Both the position numbers and the translations under genes were made by a program. From Oligoflexia bacterium (GTDB lineage Bacteria; Bdellovibrionota; Bdellovibrionia; Bdellovibrionales; Bdellovibrionaceae), in assembly GCA_016861345.1 (NCBI GenBank), contig BOLD01000014.1, positions 1-64,000 on the forward strand: a stretch of 64,000 bases of DNA, written 5' to 3'. Below, one piece after another: positions 53,238 to 62,903 of the stretch. The notes beneath the pieces were generated by a model. The model searched no databases. It saw nothing but the letters and a program-made list of their open reading frames with translations, and was not told where the DNA came from. Each line of letters begins with the position of its first letter. Positions within the stretch are counted from its first letter, which is position 1.

Positions 53238-54566
53238 ATGAAGCTTAAAGTTGCAATCCCCTCTCTCATCATTGTTTCAGCTTGCGGATTAGCATACTGG
53301 TACACAGTTCACACGGCAGGCTCTTATGACTTTGCTTCAAAAAAGAAGAATGGCCGCCCCTTAGAAATGTCAGAATCCTACAACAAAACATCGAAAGTCA
53401 CCGATGAGCCCACAGTGATGCTCAATGATCCAGCTATTGCCCAAGCCTGGGGATTAAAAAAGATTGATGCTTCACGAGCTTGGGAGCTTTCCAAAGGCAG
53501 CAAGAAAATTGTTGTGGCCGTTGTCGATACAGGCTGCGACATCAAACACGAGGACTTAGGGAATAATTTCTGGAAAAATCCAGGAGAGATTCCAGGCAAT
53601 GGAATTGATGATGATGGAAATGGATTTGTTGATGATGTCTCTGGATGGAATTTTGTCTCCAATAACCCCGACTTGACTGATAATCACGGGCATGGAACCC
53701 ACATTGCGGGCATCATCGGAGCCGAAGCAGGAAATGGAAAAGGTATTGCCGGGATCTCTCCCCAAGTCAGTATTATGTGCCTTAAATATTTTGATCCTAA
53801 AGTGCCCAACACAGACAACTTAAAAAACACAATCCTGTCCATTCACTACGCGATTAAAATGAAGGCCAATATTATCAATTACTCTGGCGGCGGCACTGAA
53901 TATAGCCAAGATGAAAAAGATGCCATTGAAGAAGCGCGCAAAAGTGGAATCCTTTTTGTCGCCGCGGCGGGAAATGAGAAGTCAAATTCTGATAAACATA
54001 AATATTATCCCGCTGATTATGGGTTGGACAACATTATCTCAGTCACAGCCGTTGATCCCTCTTTGCAGGTTCTAGCCTCGAGCAACTATGGAACTGAAAC
54101 TGTGGATATTGCAGCTCCCGGACAAAACATCCTCTCCACACTTCCGAATAACTCTTACGGGTATATGACAGGAACGTCTCAGGCGACAGCTTTTGTCACC
54201 GGCGCTGCAGTTTTAGTGATGGCCCACAAAGACAGTGTCAATCCAGATCAGGTGAAGAAATATATTCTCGCTACCGGTGATAGCGATCAAAGTCTTCTTC
54301 AAAAGACACGAACATCCCGAAAACTAAATCTCTTTAAATCCCTGGCCATATTAGACGGCGGAGTGTCGGCCTCTGGCGTGGTTGCGGCCAATGCAGACGG
54401 AATGAAAAATCAATTTGTGGTAGATCCCAACAGTGTCAAAACAGATTCTCCAACGGCAATGAAAAACTTTGGTCAAAAACTGATGGGCTCATTTGAAAAA
54501 ATGTCTGAAAAATACAATTTGAATCCCGCAGAGAAGAAACGCCTGGCTAGTGAGAAGCCCCAATAG
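53238..54566 (+). CDS. Exported subtilisin-like serine protease (S8)
   Basis: A 442-aa protease with an N-terminal hydrophobic helix (VAIPSLIIVSACGLAYWY), and the catalytic triad motifs VVAVVDTGCDIKHEDL (Asp), DNHGHGTHIAGIIGA (His) and TGTSQATAFVTGAAVL (Ser). NPDQVKKYILATGD closes the domain; the last ~80 residues are an Asn/Lys-rich tail. SACGLAY could be a lipobox, so membrane or lipid anchoring is possible. Start at 53,238 after GGAGG. Predatory bacteria encode many such enzymes, but the target here is unknown. Confidence 0.9.
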   Translation: MKLKVAIPSLIIVSACGLAYWYTVHTAGSYDFASKKKNGRPLEMSESYNKTSKVTDEPTVMLNDPAIAQAWGLKKIDASRAWELSKGSKKIVVAVVDTGCDIKHEDLGNNFWKNPGEIPGNGIDDDGNGFVDDVSGWNFVSNNPDLTDNHGHGTHIAGIIGAEAGNGKGIAGISPQVSIMCLKYFDPKVPNTDNLKNTILSIHYAIKMKANIINYSGGGTEYSQDEKDAIEEARKSGILFVAAAGNEKSNSDKHKYYPADYGLDNIISVTAVDPSLQVLASSNYGTETVDIAAPGQNILSTLPNNSYGYMTGTSQATAFVTGAAVLVMAHKDSVNPDQVKKYILATGDSDQSLLQKTRTSRKLNLFKSLAILDGGVSASGVVAANADGMKNQFVVDPNSVKTDSPTAMKNFGQKLMGSFEKMSEKYNLNPAEKKRLASEKPQ

Positions 54567-54716
54567 CCAGAGGGTCTGCATTTCTCGCCATAAAAATCCT
54601 TCGATACTTTGCATTTAATGGATTTTTTACACTCCAATAGTACTTCCAATACCTCTCTGTATATTTCTATGCTTTACAATATTGACATAGCTACAAATCA
54701 TAATTAAAAGAGTCCC

Positions 54717-55253
54717 GTGAGAAAGAAACAAAAATACTTAAGTGATGAATTCAAAGTTGAAAAGGACTTCGGTGGCTCACTGCTAATGAAGTCACATGCC
54801 AAAAAGCCAAGGCCCATTAGCACGAAGCACGCCATGCATTTGACACTAAGATCCTCAAAAGCTCGCGGAGAAAAATCTTTCTTGGCCAACCGAAAGCGCT
54901 CAATACTGATAGAGTCAAAGGTAAGATCGATTGCTAAAAAATTTGGAGTTCAGACATATAGGTACGCCAATGTGGGTAATCATATTCATATCCTAGTCAG
55001 AGCCACCTACAGACGGGGTTTTATCTCATTTCTAAGAGCTATTTCAGGAGTGATTGCACGAATTGCACTCGGAGCTGAGAGAGGACAAGCCAAACTCAGA
55101 GAATCCACTCAATTTTGGGATCAACGACCATGGACAAGAGTCCTTGCATGGATGAAGGACTTTGAGAACGTGAAAAAATATGTGGTTCAAAACTTTAACG
55201 AAGCCATGGGATTTGTGCCCTATAAACCGAGAAAATACCCCTCAACAGCATGA
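54717..55253 (+). CDS. RAYT-like transposase, second copy
   Basis: A 178-aa paralogue of the RAYT at 35,809: AMHLTLRSSKARGEKSF and YANVGNHIHILVRATY match HVVFKSTQARGKLSF and VNMGNHLHLKVRFKN. The HUH pair is H-I-H. A Tyr in VKKYVVQNFNE is the likely nucleophile. GTG start. Too diverged from the first copy for recent transposition. Confidence 0.75.
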   Translation: MRKKQKYLSDEFKVEKDFGGSLLMKSHAKKPRPISTKHAMHLTLRSSKARGEKSFLANRKRSILIESKVRSIAKKFGVQTYRYANVGNHIHILVRATYRRGFISFLRAISGVIARIALGAERGQAKLRESTQFWDQRPWTRVLAWMKDFENVKKYVVQNFNEAMGFVPYKPRKYPSTA

Positions 55254-55317
55254 AAACACTTTTTCAAAAAGACATGCAGTTAGCTGAACTCTATTCACAA
55301 CTATCCATGAATACGGT

Positions 55318-55704
55318 CTAACAATCCCCTTTTGGATTAACCCACTCGATAAATATATTTTCAGCACAGTGTGAACATTCAATTCGCGTTGGAAGTTCTT
55401 TGATCCACTCATTAACTTGAAATTCTTTTTGACATCGAGAACACCGAACCTGGCGAATCATCAAATGTTCCGTTTTCTGATATTGAAAAAAGCCCACTAT
55501 AGGCGCAAGCAGTAAAAAAAGAGGAACAAGCACAAAATGCAAAACCGGCACAAAAATCGCGGCAAGAGCTAGACCAAAGAGAAAGAAAAAGCTTTTCCCT
55601 GCTCTTTTGACTCTCTCTTTTTGACTGAGCTGCTGAAGCTCAAGATTTGTATGAACTAGGTCCAACTGATCTGGTCCACAATAGGCAAAACGCAACTGAG
55701 ACAT
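55318..55704 (-). CDS. Small membrane protein with C-terminal zinc ribbon
   Basis: A 128-aa protein: hydrophobic hairpin at about 38-78 (FFFLFGLALAAIFVPVLHFV...) and a C-terminal zinc ribbon CSRCQKEFQVNEWI / CSHC. Function unknown. Its ATG overlaps the acs stop as TAATG, so it is the second gene of that operon. Confidence 0.7.
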   Translation of the reverse strand: MSQLRFAYCGPDQLDLVHTNLELQQLSQKERVKRAGKSFFFLFGLALAAIFVPVLHFVLVPLFLLLAPIVGFFQYQKTEHLMIRQVRCSRCQKEFQVNEWIKELPTRIECSHCAENIFIEWVNPKGDC

Positions 55705-57638
55705 TATTTATTCAAACGATTCTTCACAAGATCCTCAACCACCGCTGGATCGGCCAGTGTTGATGTGTCACCGAGCTGATCCGGATGATTCTCTGCGATT
55801 TTGCGCAAAATTCTTCGCATGATTTTTCCCGAACGTGTTTTGGGTAAGCCAGGGGCCCACTGCAAAAGATCAGGTTTTGCAATTGGCGAAATCTCTTGTG
55901 ATACCCACTGAATGAGCTCTTTTCGTAGAGCATCGCTTGATTCAATTCCCTGCTTCAAGGTTACATAGACATAAATCCCTTGACCTTTAATGTCGTGGGG
56001 ATAACCCACCACTGCGGCCTCTGCCACTGACTTGTGCGCCACAAGTGCGCTTTCAATTTCAGCCGTCCCCAAACGATGTCCAGAAACATTCAAAACGTCA
56101 TCCACTCGGCCTGTAATCCAATAGTACCCATCTTGATCTCGACGGCATCCATCGCCTGTAAAATACATTCCCTTATATGTTGAGAAGTAAGTTTCTTCAA
56201 AACGCTTGTGATCCCGGTAAACTGTTCTCATCTGACCTGGCCATGAATCTTCAAGAGCAAGAACGCCTTCGCCCTCGCCCTTAATTTCAACTCCTTCAGG
56301 AGTCAACATCCTTGGCTTAACGCCAAAGAAAGGTAGCGTGGCTGACCCAGGTTTTAAATCCGTTGCGCCTGGCAGGGGGCTAATTAAAATTCCGCCGGTC
56401 TCGGTCTGCCACCAAGTGTCCACCACAGGACATCTGCTATCGCCCACTTCGCGGTGATACCAAAGCCAAGCTTCAGGATTAATCGGTTCACCCACTGAAC
56501 CTAAAAGTCGAAGTGACTTTCGAGATGTCTTTTTCACATAGTCGACGGACTCTCTCATCAACGCACGAATAGCCGTTGGAGCTGTGTAGAAAATAGTGAC
56601 TTTGTGTTTATCAATGACTTCCCAGAAACGAGAGAACGTCGGATAATTGGGAATTCCCTCAAACACAACTGTGGTCGCCCCATTTGAAAGTGGTCCGTAG
56701 ACAATATAACTATGACCAGTCACCCAGCCCACATCCGCTGTGCACCAGTAAATATCATTCGGCTTGTAATCAAAGACCATCTGATGGGTCAGGCTTGCGT
56801 AAACCATGTAGCCACCCGTGGTGTGCAAGACTCCTTTAGGCTTTGAGGTTGATCCCGAAGTGTAGAGCATAAACAAAGGATCTTCGGCATCCATGTGCTC
56901 TGGTGGGCACTCGTTGGATACAGTTTTTACTTCTTCATGCATCCAGAGATCTCGCCCCTCTTTCCATGGAATTTGATTCCCCGTGTGACGGACACAGAAT
57001 ACTTTTTTTATGGAGGAAACTTTTTGAAGAGCATCTTCAACATTTTTCTTCAGGGGAATTTGTTTTCCTCCCCTGAGACCTTCATCGGCCGTAATCACCC
57101 ATGTCGAATCTGCATCTTTAATTCGATCCACAATAGAATCTGGAGAGAATCCACCAAACACAACCGAGTGCATGGCTCCAATTCGAGCGCACGCCAGCAT
57201 GGCGTATACCGCATCAGGAATCATGGGCATGTAAATGGTGACACGATCACCTTTTTGCACCCCATGTTTTTTAAGCACATTCGCAAATTGACAAACTGAG
57301 TGATAAAGCTCCTGATAAGTGATGTTTCTCGATGGTGTAGCAGGGTTATCAGGCTCAAAAATCAGGGCGACTTTATTTGCGAGTTGGGGCAAATGACGAT
57401 CGATGCAATTGTAAGAGGCATTTAACTTTCCCCCCTCATACCACTTGATTTGAACAGGAGAATGGAAACTGACATTTTTAACCTTGTCCCACTTTTTAAA
57501 CCAAGTGATTCGCTCCGCCTGATCAGCCCAAAATTTTTCAGGATTAGAAATCGACTCCTGGTACATTTTTAAATATTTCTCTTTGTTGATATGGGCTTTG
57601 GACGCGAACTCAGGACTAACAGGTATTAATTGAGACAT
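55704..57638 (-). CDS. acs: Acetyl-CoA synthetase
   Basis: A 644-aa AMP-forming ligase: acyl-adenylate motif [19 protein letters not shown] (in part), [17 protein letters not shown], and the C-terminal catalytic Lys region [18 protein letters not shown], the site of regulatory acetylation. Full family length. Converts acetate to acetyl-CoA. Confidence 0.97.
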   Translation of the reverse strand: MSQLIPVSPEFASKAHINKEKYLKMYQESISNPEKFWADQAERITWFKKWDKVKNVSFHSPVQIKWYEGGKLNASYNCIDRHLPQLANKVALIFEPDNPATPSRNITYQELYHSVCQFANVLKKHGVQKGDRVTIYMPMIPDAVYAMLACARIGAMHSVVFGGFSPDSIVDRIKDADSTWVITADEGLRGGKQIPLKKNVEDALQKVSSIKKVFCVRHTGNQIPWKEGRDLWMHEEVKTVSNECPPEHMDAEDPLFMLYTSGSTSKPKGVLHTTGGYMVYASLTHQMVFDYKPNDIYWCTADVGWVTGHSYIVYGPLSNGATTVVFEGIPNYPTFSRFWEVIDKHKVTIFYTAPTAIRALMRESVDYVKKTSRKSLRLLGSVGEPINPEAWLWYHREVGDSRCPVVDTWWQTETGGILISPLPGATDLKPGSATLPFFGVKPRMLTPEGVEIKGEGEGVLALEDSWPGQMRTVYRDHKRFEETYFSTYKGMYFTGDGCRRDQDGYYWITGRVDDVLNVSGHRLGTAEIESALVAHKSVAEAAVVGYPHDIKGQGIYVYVTLKQGIESSDALRKELIQWVSQEISPIAKPDLLQWAPGLPKTRSGKIMRRILRKIAENHPDQLGDTSTLADPAVVEDLVKNRLNK

Positions 57639-57760
57639 TCCGATTCTCCTCTCTCTCTAGTGCAATCGCTCAAGAGCAAAAGGTCAATTCATGATGCAAG
57701 TGCTCATAACTCTTGAGAAATGATGCGAGCTGCCGGTCTCTCATGTAGTCTTAGCGGTAG

Positions 57761-59314
57761 GTGAACTTAGTGAAAAATTTGAAACAAATTTTTAGAAATA
57801 TGCCGACCTGGTACAAGTGGAGTCTTGGGCTGATCCTATTCCTGAGGCTCGTGATCATTTTCAATGTCGGCCTAATTGATGATGAGGCCTATCACTGGTC
57901 ATGGACCCTGAATCTTTCTTACTCATACTATGACCATCCTGGGATGGTCGCGTGGATGATTTGGCCCTTTATTAAAATTTTTGAAAACAATGAGTGGGCC
58001 ATTCGAATGCCTGCCTTTCTCACTCTGATCACTATGAGTTTTCTTCTGTATCAGTTAGGAAAAGAGATCTTTGATGAAAAAGTTGGGCAGTTAGCATCTC
58101 TTCTCGTGTACTTCATTCCACTTTGGGGATTTGCGGGACTGGGCACAATGCCTGACACACCACTGGCTCTTTTTTGGATGTTGATTTTTTATTTTTTCTG
58201 GCAATCAGTTCGCCCTGATGAAAAAGCCTGGTCGGTAAAAAAATCCTGGCTTCTGATTGGCCTTGCGATGGGGCTGGGAATGAACTCAAAACTGACCTGC
58301 TGCTTGATCGGGCTGGGAATTGGTTTCTATCTCCTTGTCACCCCGCGAGTTCGCCATCACTTAAAAAATCCCTGGCCTTATGTTGCAATCATCATCACTT
58401 TTTTGATGATGGCCCCCATTTTTGTCTGGAACTCAAAACATCAATGGGCAACTTTTGAATATCAATTTTTCAGACGTCATCACGAGGCCCTGGGAACAGA
58501 TTGGAATCGCTGGCTTCAGTTTTGGTCTTACCAATGGATTTTCATGAGCCCCGGGGTCTACTTCACGATGCTTCTCACTTTTCTGGCTGGTCTTCTAAAA
58601 TGGAAAGATGAAAAATGGCGGCTTTTTTTCTGTGTCACTTTTCCAACTCTGGCTCTATTTTATTATCAACCTTTGAAATCAGCCTACAAACCCCACTGGT
58701 CTGGCCCTGCCTATATGATTCTTCTGATTGGAGCTTCAGCCTTATTTCTTCAGGGCCTTCGTCATTTCAACATTCAATGGGTTAGACCCAAAAGCAAATG
58801 GCTCGCCGTCGCCACGGTGATTTTTTTAATTCCCTTTAATCTTCTCTACATTCCACTTTTCACTCCGATTATTCCCAAAATCTATTCCAGTTTTAATGAT
58901 CCCAAAAATTGGGAACCCAAATGGGATTTTTCAAACGAGTTTTATGGATGGATCGACGTTGGCGACAAGGTTAAATCTCTTCGAGATCAAATCGAGAAAG
59001 AAACTGGTAAAAGACCCTTCGTGGGCGCACAACGCTATGAATTGATTGCTCAGCTCACCTGGGGAATGAAAGAAAAAGTTTGGCAAATGACCAATGAAAT
59101 GGACCAATACCATTTTGACCAACCCGATTCGGACAAAGCAAAACTGATTGGACAGGATGCTTTGATTGTGAATAACGACAAGTATCCAAGAGATCCCCGC
59201 GAGGTCACCAACTTTGACTCTTGCACCCAACAGGATTACCCCATTTTCCGAGGCGAGGTCTTGGCTCGTACCTTTTATATTTATCACTGCAAAAACTATC
59301 AGGGAATTAAATAA
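57761..59314 (+). CDS. ArnT/GT39-like membrane glycosyltransferase
   Basis: A 517-aa protein with about 10-12 membrane helices and the GT-C signature LIDDEAYHWSW in the first periplasmic loop, where the acidic pair serves catalysis, followed by YYDHPGMVAWM. It should transfer a sugar from a lipid-linked donor to a protein or lipid in the periplasm. GTG start at 57,761 or 57,770. Confidence 0.85.
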   Translation: MNLVKNLKQIFRNMPTWYKWSLGLILFLRLVIIFNVGLIDDEAYHWSWTLNLSYSYYDHPGMVAWMIWPFIKIFENNEWAIRMPAFLTLITMSFLLYQLGKEIFDEKVGQLASLLVYFIPLWGFAGLGTMPDTPLALFWMLIFYFFWQSVRPDEKAWSVKKSWLLIGLAMGLGMNSKLTCCLIGLGIGFYLLVTPRVRHHLKNPWPYVAIIITFLMMAPIFVWNSKHQWATFEYQFFRRHHEALGTDWNRWLQFWSYQWIFMSPGVYFTMLLTFLAGLLKWKDEKWRLFFCVTFPTLALFYYQPLKSAYKPHWSGPAYMILLIGASALFLQGLRHFNIQWVRPKSKWLAVATVIFLIPFNLLYIPLFTPIIPKIYSSFNDPKNWEPKWDFSNEFYGWIDVGDKVKSLRDQIEKETGKRPFVGAQRYELIAQLTWGMKEKVWQMTNEMDQYHFDQPDSDKAKLIGQDALIVNNDKYPRDPREVTNFDSCTQQDYPIFRGEVLARTFYIYHCKNYQGIK

Positions 59315-59381
59315 AAAAGCCAGAAACTCTAGCCATTTGTCTAGTCAATCCTTAGCCCACTTTTTCCGATACGTTTATGCT

Positions 59382-61556
59382 ATGAAATATCTTATTCCAT
59401 TCATTTTATTTCTCAGTGTCTCTTGTACCACAACGACTCGTCAGCCAGCAGGCTGGTCTCAAGCTTATGAGCTTCAAAAGCTTTATGACCTAGAATTCAA
59501 TTATCGACTTGCACTTGAAGAAGAAGCCTATTTCAAGCGACTGGAGCGTCTCAGTAAAAAATATGGACAAGAGGTCCCCCTTCTTGCTCCTGATCACAAC
59601 CTAGTTGAGAAATACAAAAAAGAGCTCGCTCAATTTAAAGATAAATACCAACAAGAATATTTTAAAAAATATGGCTCCGAAAATCTGCCTCAATCTGCGC
59701 CCTCGTTCTTTCAAAAACCTTGGCGAACACAGCGCGAACGTCTTTCGCTGAGATATATTGAGCATTTTGATGTCACCAGCGGAATATCACCCAAACTTTT
59801 CCCAATGGATTTGAGCAACGCAAAGTCTTATGAGCTCGAAATCGAAAACACATATTTTTCTCGGCATAACAAACAAGCAACTGATGTCCTAAATGAAAAA
59901 CCTCAGCCCTATTTTGTAGCCCAAATGAGTTGTGATGGCCCCTTTGAAATCAAAGAAAGTTTTTCAACGAAGTCAGGAAATCAGAATCAGCCTGTTCAGG
60001 TTCGAATATATGATAATGCCTGGAACGGACAGCGGGTGCATTTTTACCCAGATCTGCAGCGACTGACTGCCTGCTCATTAGAAGTTAAAAATCCAGATTC
60101 GCCAGAACTAAAGTACGCAGTTCGCCTCGTTTCGCATGAAAAAATGTATCCCAATACTTTGCTTTACCAAAATTATGTAGACGGATGCTTGCTGCCATCA
60201 AATCAAAACTTAAAGGGCGTTGAAAGGTTTTTTCTAACTCCAGATTATTATTCGATGACCTGTCCACAACCTGTCTATAACATTCAAACTCTGGAAAATC
60301 CTCTGGATGGACTGAGGGCAAAACTAAAATCACTGCTTGGATACGATCTGACAGATGCTGAACTCAACAAACAAGATCCCTATTTGGATTTGGACTTCTC
60401 GCGCGTGCCCCAACTTGATGAGATTATGATCTCCTACCTTGTCTTTCGAGGCGACTACTCTGGCACTTTGATTCGACGTGCACTCGAGCACCATGCTGCA
60501 AAAGGCACGTTGATTCGCATTTTGATTTCCGATTCGATCGCACTTGATAAAGATCGTGAAATCTTCTCAAAACTGATTTCTCAATATCCAAATATCAAAC
60601 TGCTTGAGTTTCGATGGAAAGCCCCCGACTGGGCAAGCTTGGGAGAAATTTTTGATCAACTGCATCGCTCCATGCATACAAAACTGCTTATCGCCCTTTC
60701 AAACTCTGACCCCTCGCAGAATTCGGTGATCATCGGTGGTCGAAATATTCATGATGGATTTTCATTTAAAACTGCTCCGGACCTAACCAAATACCCTGAC
60801 CTTGTTCACTGGGGAAAGGATGAATCTTTTGCCCATTGGCGTGACTTTGAATTAAAAATCACAGACCAACTTTTTGCACACAAAGTGGCCTCACACTTTA
60901 TGACATTATGGGAGATGGATGCAGATACCTTTTTCCAAAGAAGTGTGAATGTGAATATGCAAGCAAGAACCCCTGTTAACTCTCAATATTTTAATGAAAA
61001 TGCTCAACTTGTCCGGCATTTCACCTCGGTCCCCTATAAGGATAGCTTGAGTCTTGAAGAAATTTACACTCAAGCTTTTGCCAGTGCTGAAAAGGAAATT
61101 CTCATCTCGACACCTTATTTCCACTTAACAGAAAAAATATCTAATGCACTGTTGGCTGCCGCTAATCGTGGAGTTAAAGTGACAGTTCTGACACGGCTAG
61201 ATTTAGATGGTGACACCATTGATTTCGTTCTCAGTGATGTGAATAAAAAAACGGTCAACAAATTTTATCAGCTGATGTCGATTTATGAGTACACAGAACC
61301 CAAGGTGATCTTACACACCAAAGCTGTGATCATTGACGATAAGCTTGTTCTCACAGGTGGAGTCAATCTGAACAAGAGAACATTTCTCCATGATCTTGAA
61401 AATGGAGTGATGATTTATAGCCCAGAATTCAGCAAAAAAATGAAATCAATCTATTCAGAGTATATGAAAACTGCTCGCAAAATTGATTCAACACAAAAAA
61501 TTAAGTGGCTCAATAAAATCATCCTGGGCATTCCCCTGCTGGAAGAAGCTCTGTAA
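59382..61556 (+). CDS. Phospholipase-D-family lipoprotein
   Basis: A 724-aa lipoprotein (lipobox FLSVSCTTT). After ~330 residues with no family I know come two PLD half-domains. The second has a complete H-x-K-x4-D motif, HTKAVIIDDKLVLTGGVNLN. The first, MHTKLLIALSNSD, has H and K but Leu at the Asp position. Cardiolipin-synthase-like or nuclease-like activity is possible. I start at 59,382 where the signal peptide begins; the open frame reaches back into the preceding gene. Confidence 0.78.
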   Translation: MKYLIPFILFLSVSCTTTTRQPAGWSQAYELQKLYDLEFNYRLALEEEAYFKRLERLSKKYGQEVPLLAPDHNLVEKYKKELAQFKDKYQQEYFKKYGSENLPQSAPSFFQKPWRTQRERLSLRYIEHFDVTSGISPKLFPMDLSNAKSYELEIENTYFSRHNKQATDVLNEKPQPYFVAQMSCDGPFEIKESFSTKSGNQNQPVQVRIYDNAWNGQRVHFYPDLQRLTACSLEVKNPDSPELKYAVRLVSHEKMYPNTLLYQNYVDGCLLPSNQNLKGVERFFLTPDYYSMTCPQPVYNIQTLENPLDGLRAKLKSLLGYDLTDAELNKQDPYLDLDFSRVPQLDEIMISYLVFRGDYSGTLIRRALEHHAAKGTLIRILISDSIALDKDREIFSKLISQYPNIKLLEFRWKAPDWASLGEIFDQLHRSMHTKLLIALSNSDPSQNSVIIGGRNIHDGFSFKTAPDLTKYPDLVHWGKDESFAHWRDFELKITDQLFAHKVASHFMTLWEMDADTFFQRSVNVNMQARTPVNSQYFNENAQLVRHFTSVPYKDSLSLEEIYTQAFASAEKEILISTPYFHLTEKISNALLAAANRGVKVTVLTRLDLDGDTIDFVLSDVNKKTVNKFYQLMSIYEYTEPKVILHTKAVIIDDKLVLTGGVNLNKRTFLHDLENGVMIYSPEFSKKMKSIYSEYMKTARKIDSTQKIKWLNKIILGIPLLEEAL

Positions 61557-61603
61557 TTCAATATCTCAACCGTAGACCCTTCATCGAATGGCCACCAATT
61601 TCC

Positions 61604-61636
61604 GTCACTGTCTTATTTTAAGACAGTGACCTTTTT
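61604..61636 (+). terminator. Intrinsic terminator
   Basis: GTCACTGTCTTA, loop TT, TAAGACAGTGAC, then CTTTTT. Ends the PLD-family gene message. Confidence 0.88.
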
Positions 61637-61727
61637 ACGGACGAACCTCATTTCAATGGGTTAGAACCTCTTTTAGAACCCCGTGATCACTTCAACTCAG
61701 CACGATTCTTGATACAAAATCCCCTAG

Positions 61728-62903
61728 ATGAAGAAGGTATTGCTTTATCCTCAGCCAGTTCTTGCTTTTATTTTGGGCGCCTGCCTAGGGCTTCCCCATG
61801 CTGTTTTTGCCCACGCACTTTCTTCTGAAACAACAACATTAAGCCTGACCCAACCCACAGAAATCAGAGCCAGCTCTGGGCAAAAGAAAATCACCTGGTC
61901 TCTCAGCCTTGGCGGAGAAAAAAGACAGGATGAGTTTTCAAATCAGAAATCACAGTTCTCGCTTGGTTTAAATATGCAATTTGATTTTGAGTTGAATTCT
62001 TGGCTCAGTCTGAATGTATCACCTCTTGTTTTTTCAAAAAGTGGATACATCCAAAGTCAAGACATCAGCTCCGCTGAGGGCAGTGGTATTGAACTGAAAA
62101 ATGCAGCCCTGATGATCCAACCGTATTCAGGAGGTTCAGTCTTATTGGGCGCCTTGAATCAACAAAAAACTCACACCACTTTGCTTGTTGATGATAAAGC
62201 CTTTCCCGCTGCCAAGCTGATTCTGGGAAATAACCCTCAGTCGTTGAATCAATTTGGTGGCTACGGCCAGGCCGCTATCCCATCTGCGGCAAGTTCAACA
62301 AATAGCTCGCACGATACAGAGAAAAATCCAAGCCTTTCTGCTGTAGGAATTTACTATAACTTCAATGATGTCTATTTAAAGTGGAAAAATAAAGTGGGAC
62401 GATTTCAATACCGAAGTCTTCCTCTTTCTGTTTCGACAAAAAGTGTTCTGATTGGCAACTCTGGGGTGAGCACCAGCGGAACGGATATGCTGTTTGCTCA
62501 TGATTTTGAAGGCACTGAATTTCAAACTCAACTAGATTGGACTCTTTCAAAAATCGAGTTTACAATCAAAGGCGAATCGGTGAAAAACGATAAAGCTCCA
62601 TCTGGATCGAACGAAGCTCTGCTGGGTAAAATTTCAGGAATTTATCGTATGAACCGACACTGGGCTATCGTTCCTGAGTACACTTACTACCGAATTCAAG
62701 AAGATGCTGTTGTTGCTTATTATAATGGTTCATTTTTGAATTCAAATTACGCAGGTTACAAAGGTGGACTTGGTCTTGAGTGGTCAAAATCAATGAAATT
62801 CTCAGTCCTTGGCGGAGAAAGAGTTCCTTTAGTTGAAAAAACCACTCAATCAAAAGAGACAACTTTTATGTTACTCATGGAGACTTACAATGCAGCGATT
62901 TAA
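61728..62903 (+). CDS. Probable outer-membrane beta-barrel protein
   Basis: A 391-aa protein with a signal peptide to about residue 30 (AHA) and an alternating polar/hydrophobic pattern with aromatic strand ends (GIYYNFNDVYLKWKNKVGRF, WAIVPEYTYYRIQ). It fits a small barrel of porin type, but I recognise no family. The stop overlaps the start of the next lipoprotein gene by 14 nt. Confidence 0.6.
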   Translation: MKKVLLYPQPVLAFILGACLGLPHAVFAHALSSETTTLSLTQPTEIRASSGQKKITWSLSLGGEKRQDEFSNQKSQFSLGLNMQFDFELNSWLSLNVSPLVFSKSGYIQSQDISSAEGSGIELKNAALMIQPYSGGSVLLGALNQQKTHTTLLVDDKAFPAAKLILGNNPQSLNQFGGYGQAAIPSAASSTNSSHDTEKNPSLSAVGIYYNFNDVYLKWKNKVGRFQYRSLPLSVSTKSVLIGNSGVSTSGTDMLFAHDFEGTEFQTQLDWTLSKIEFTIKGESVKNDKAPSGSNEALLGKISGIYRMNRHWAIVPEYTYYRIQEDAVVAYYNGSFLNSNYAGYKGGLGLEWSKSMKFSVLGGERVPLVEKTTQSKETTFMLLMETYNAAI

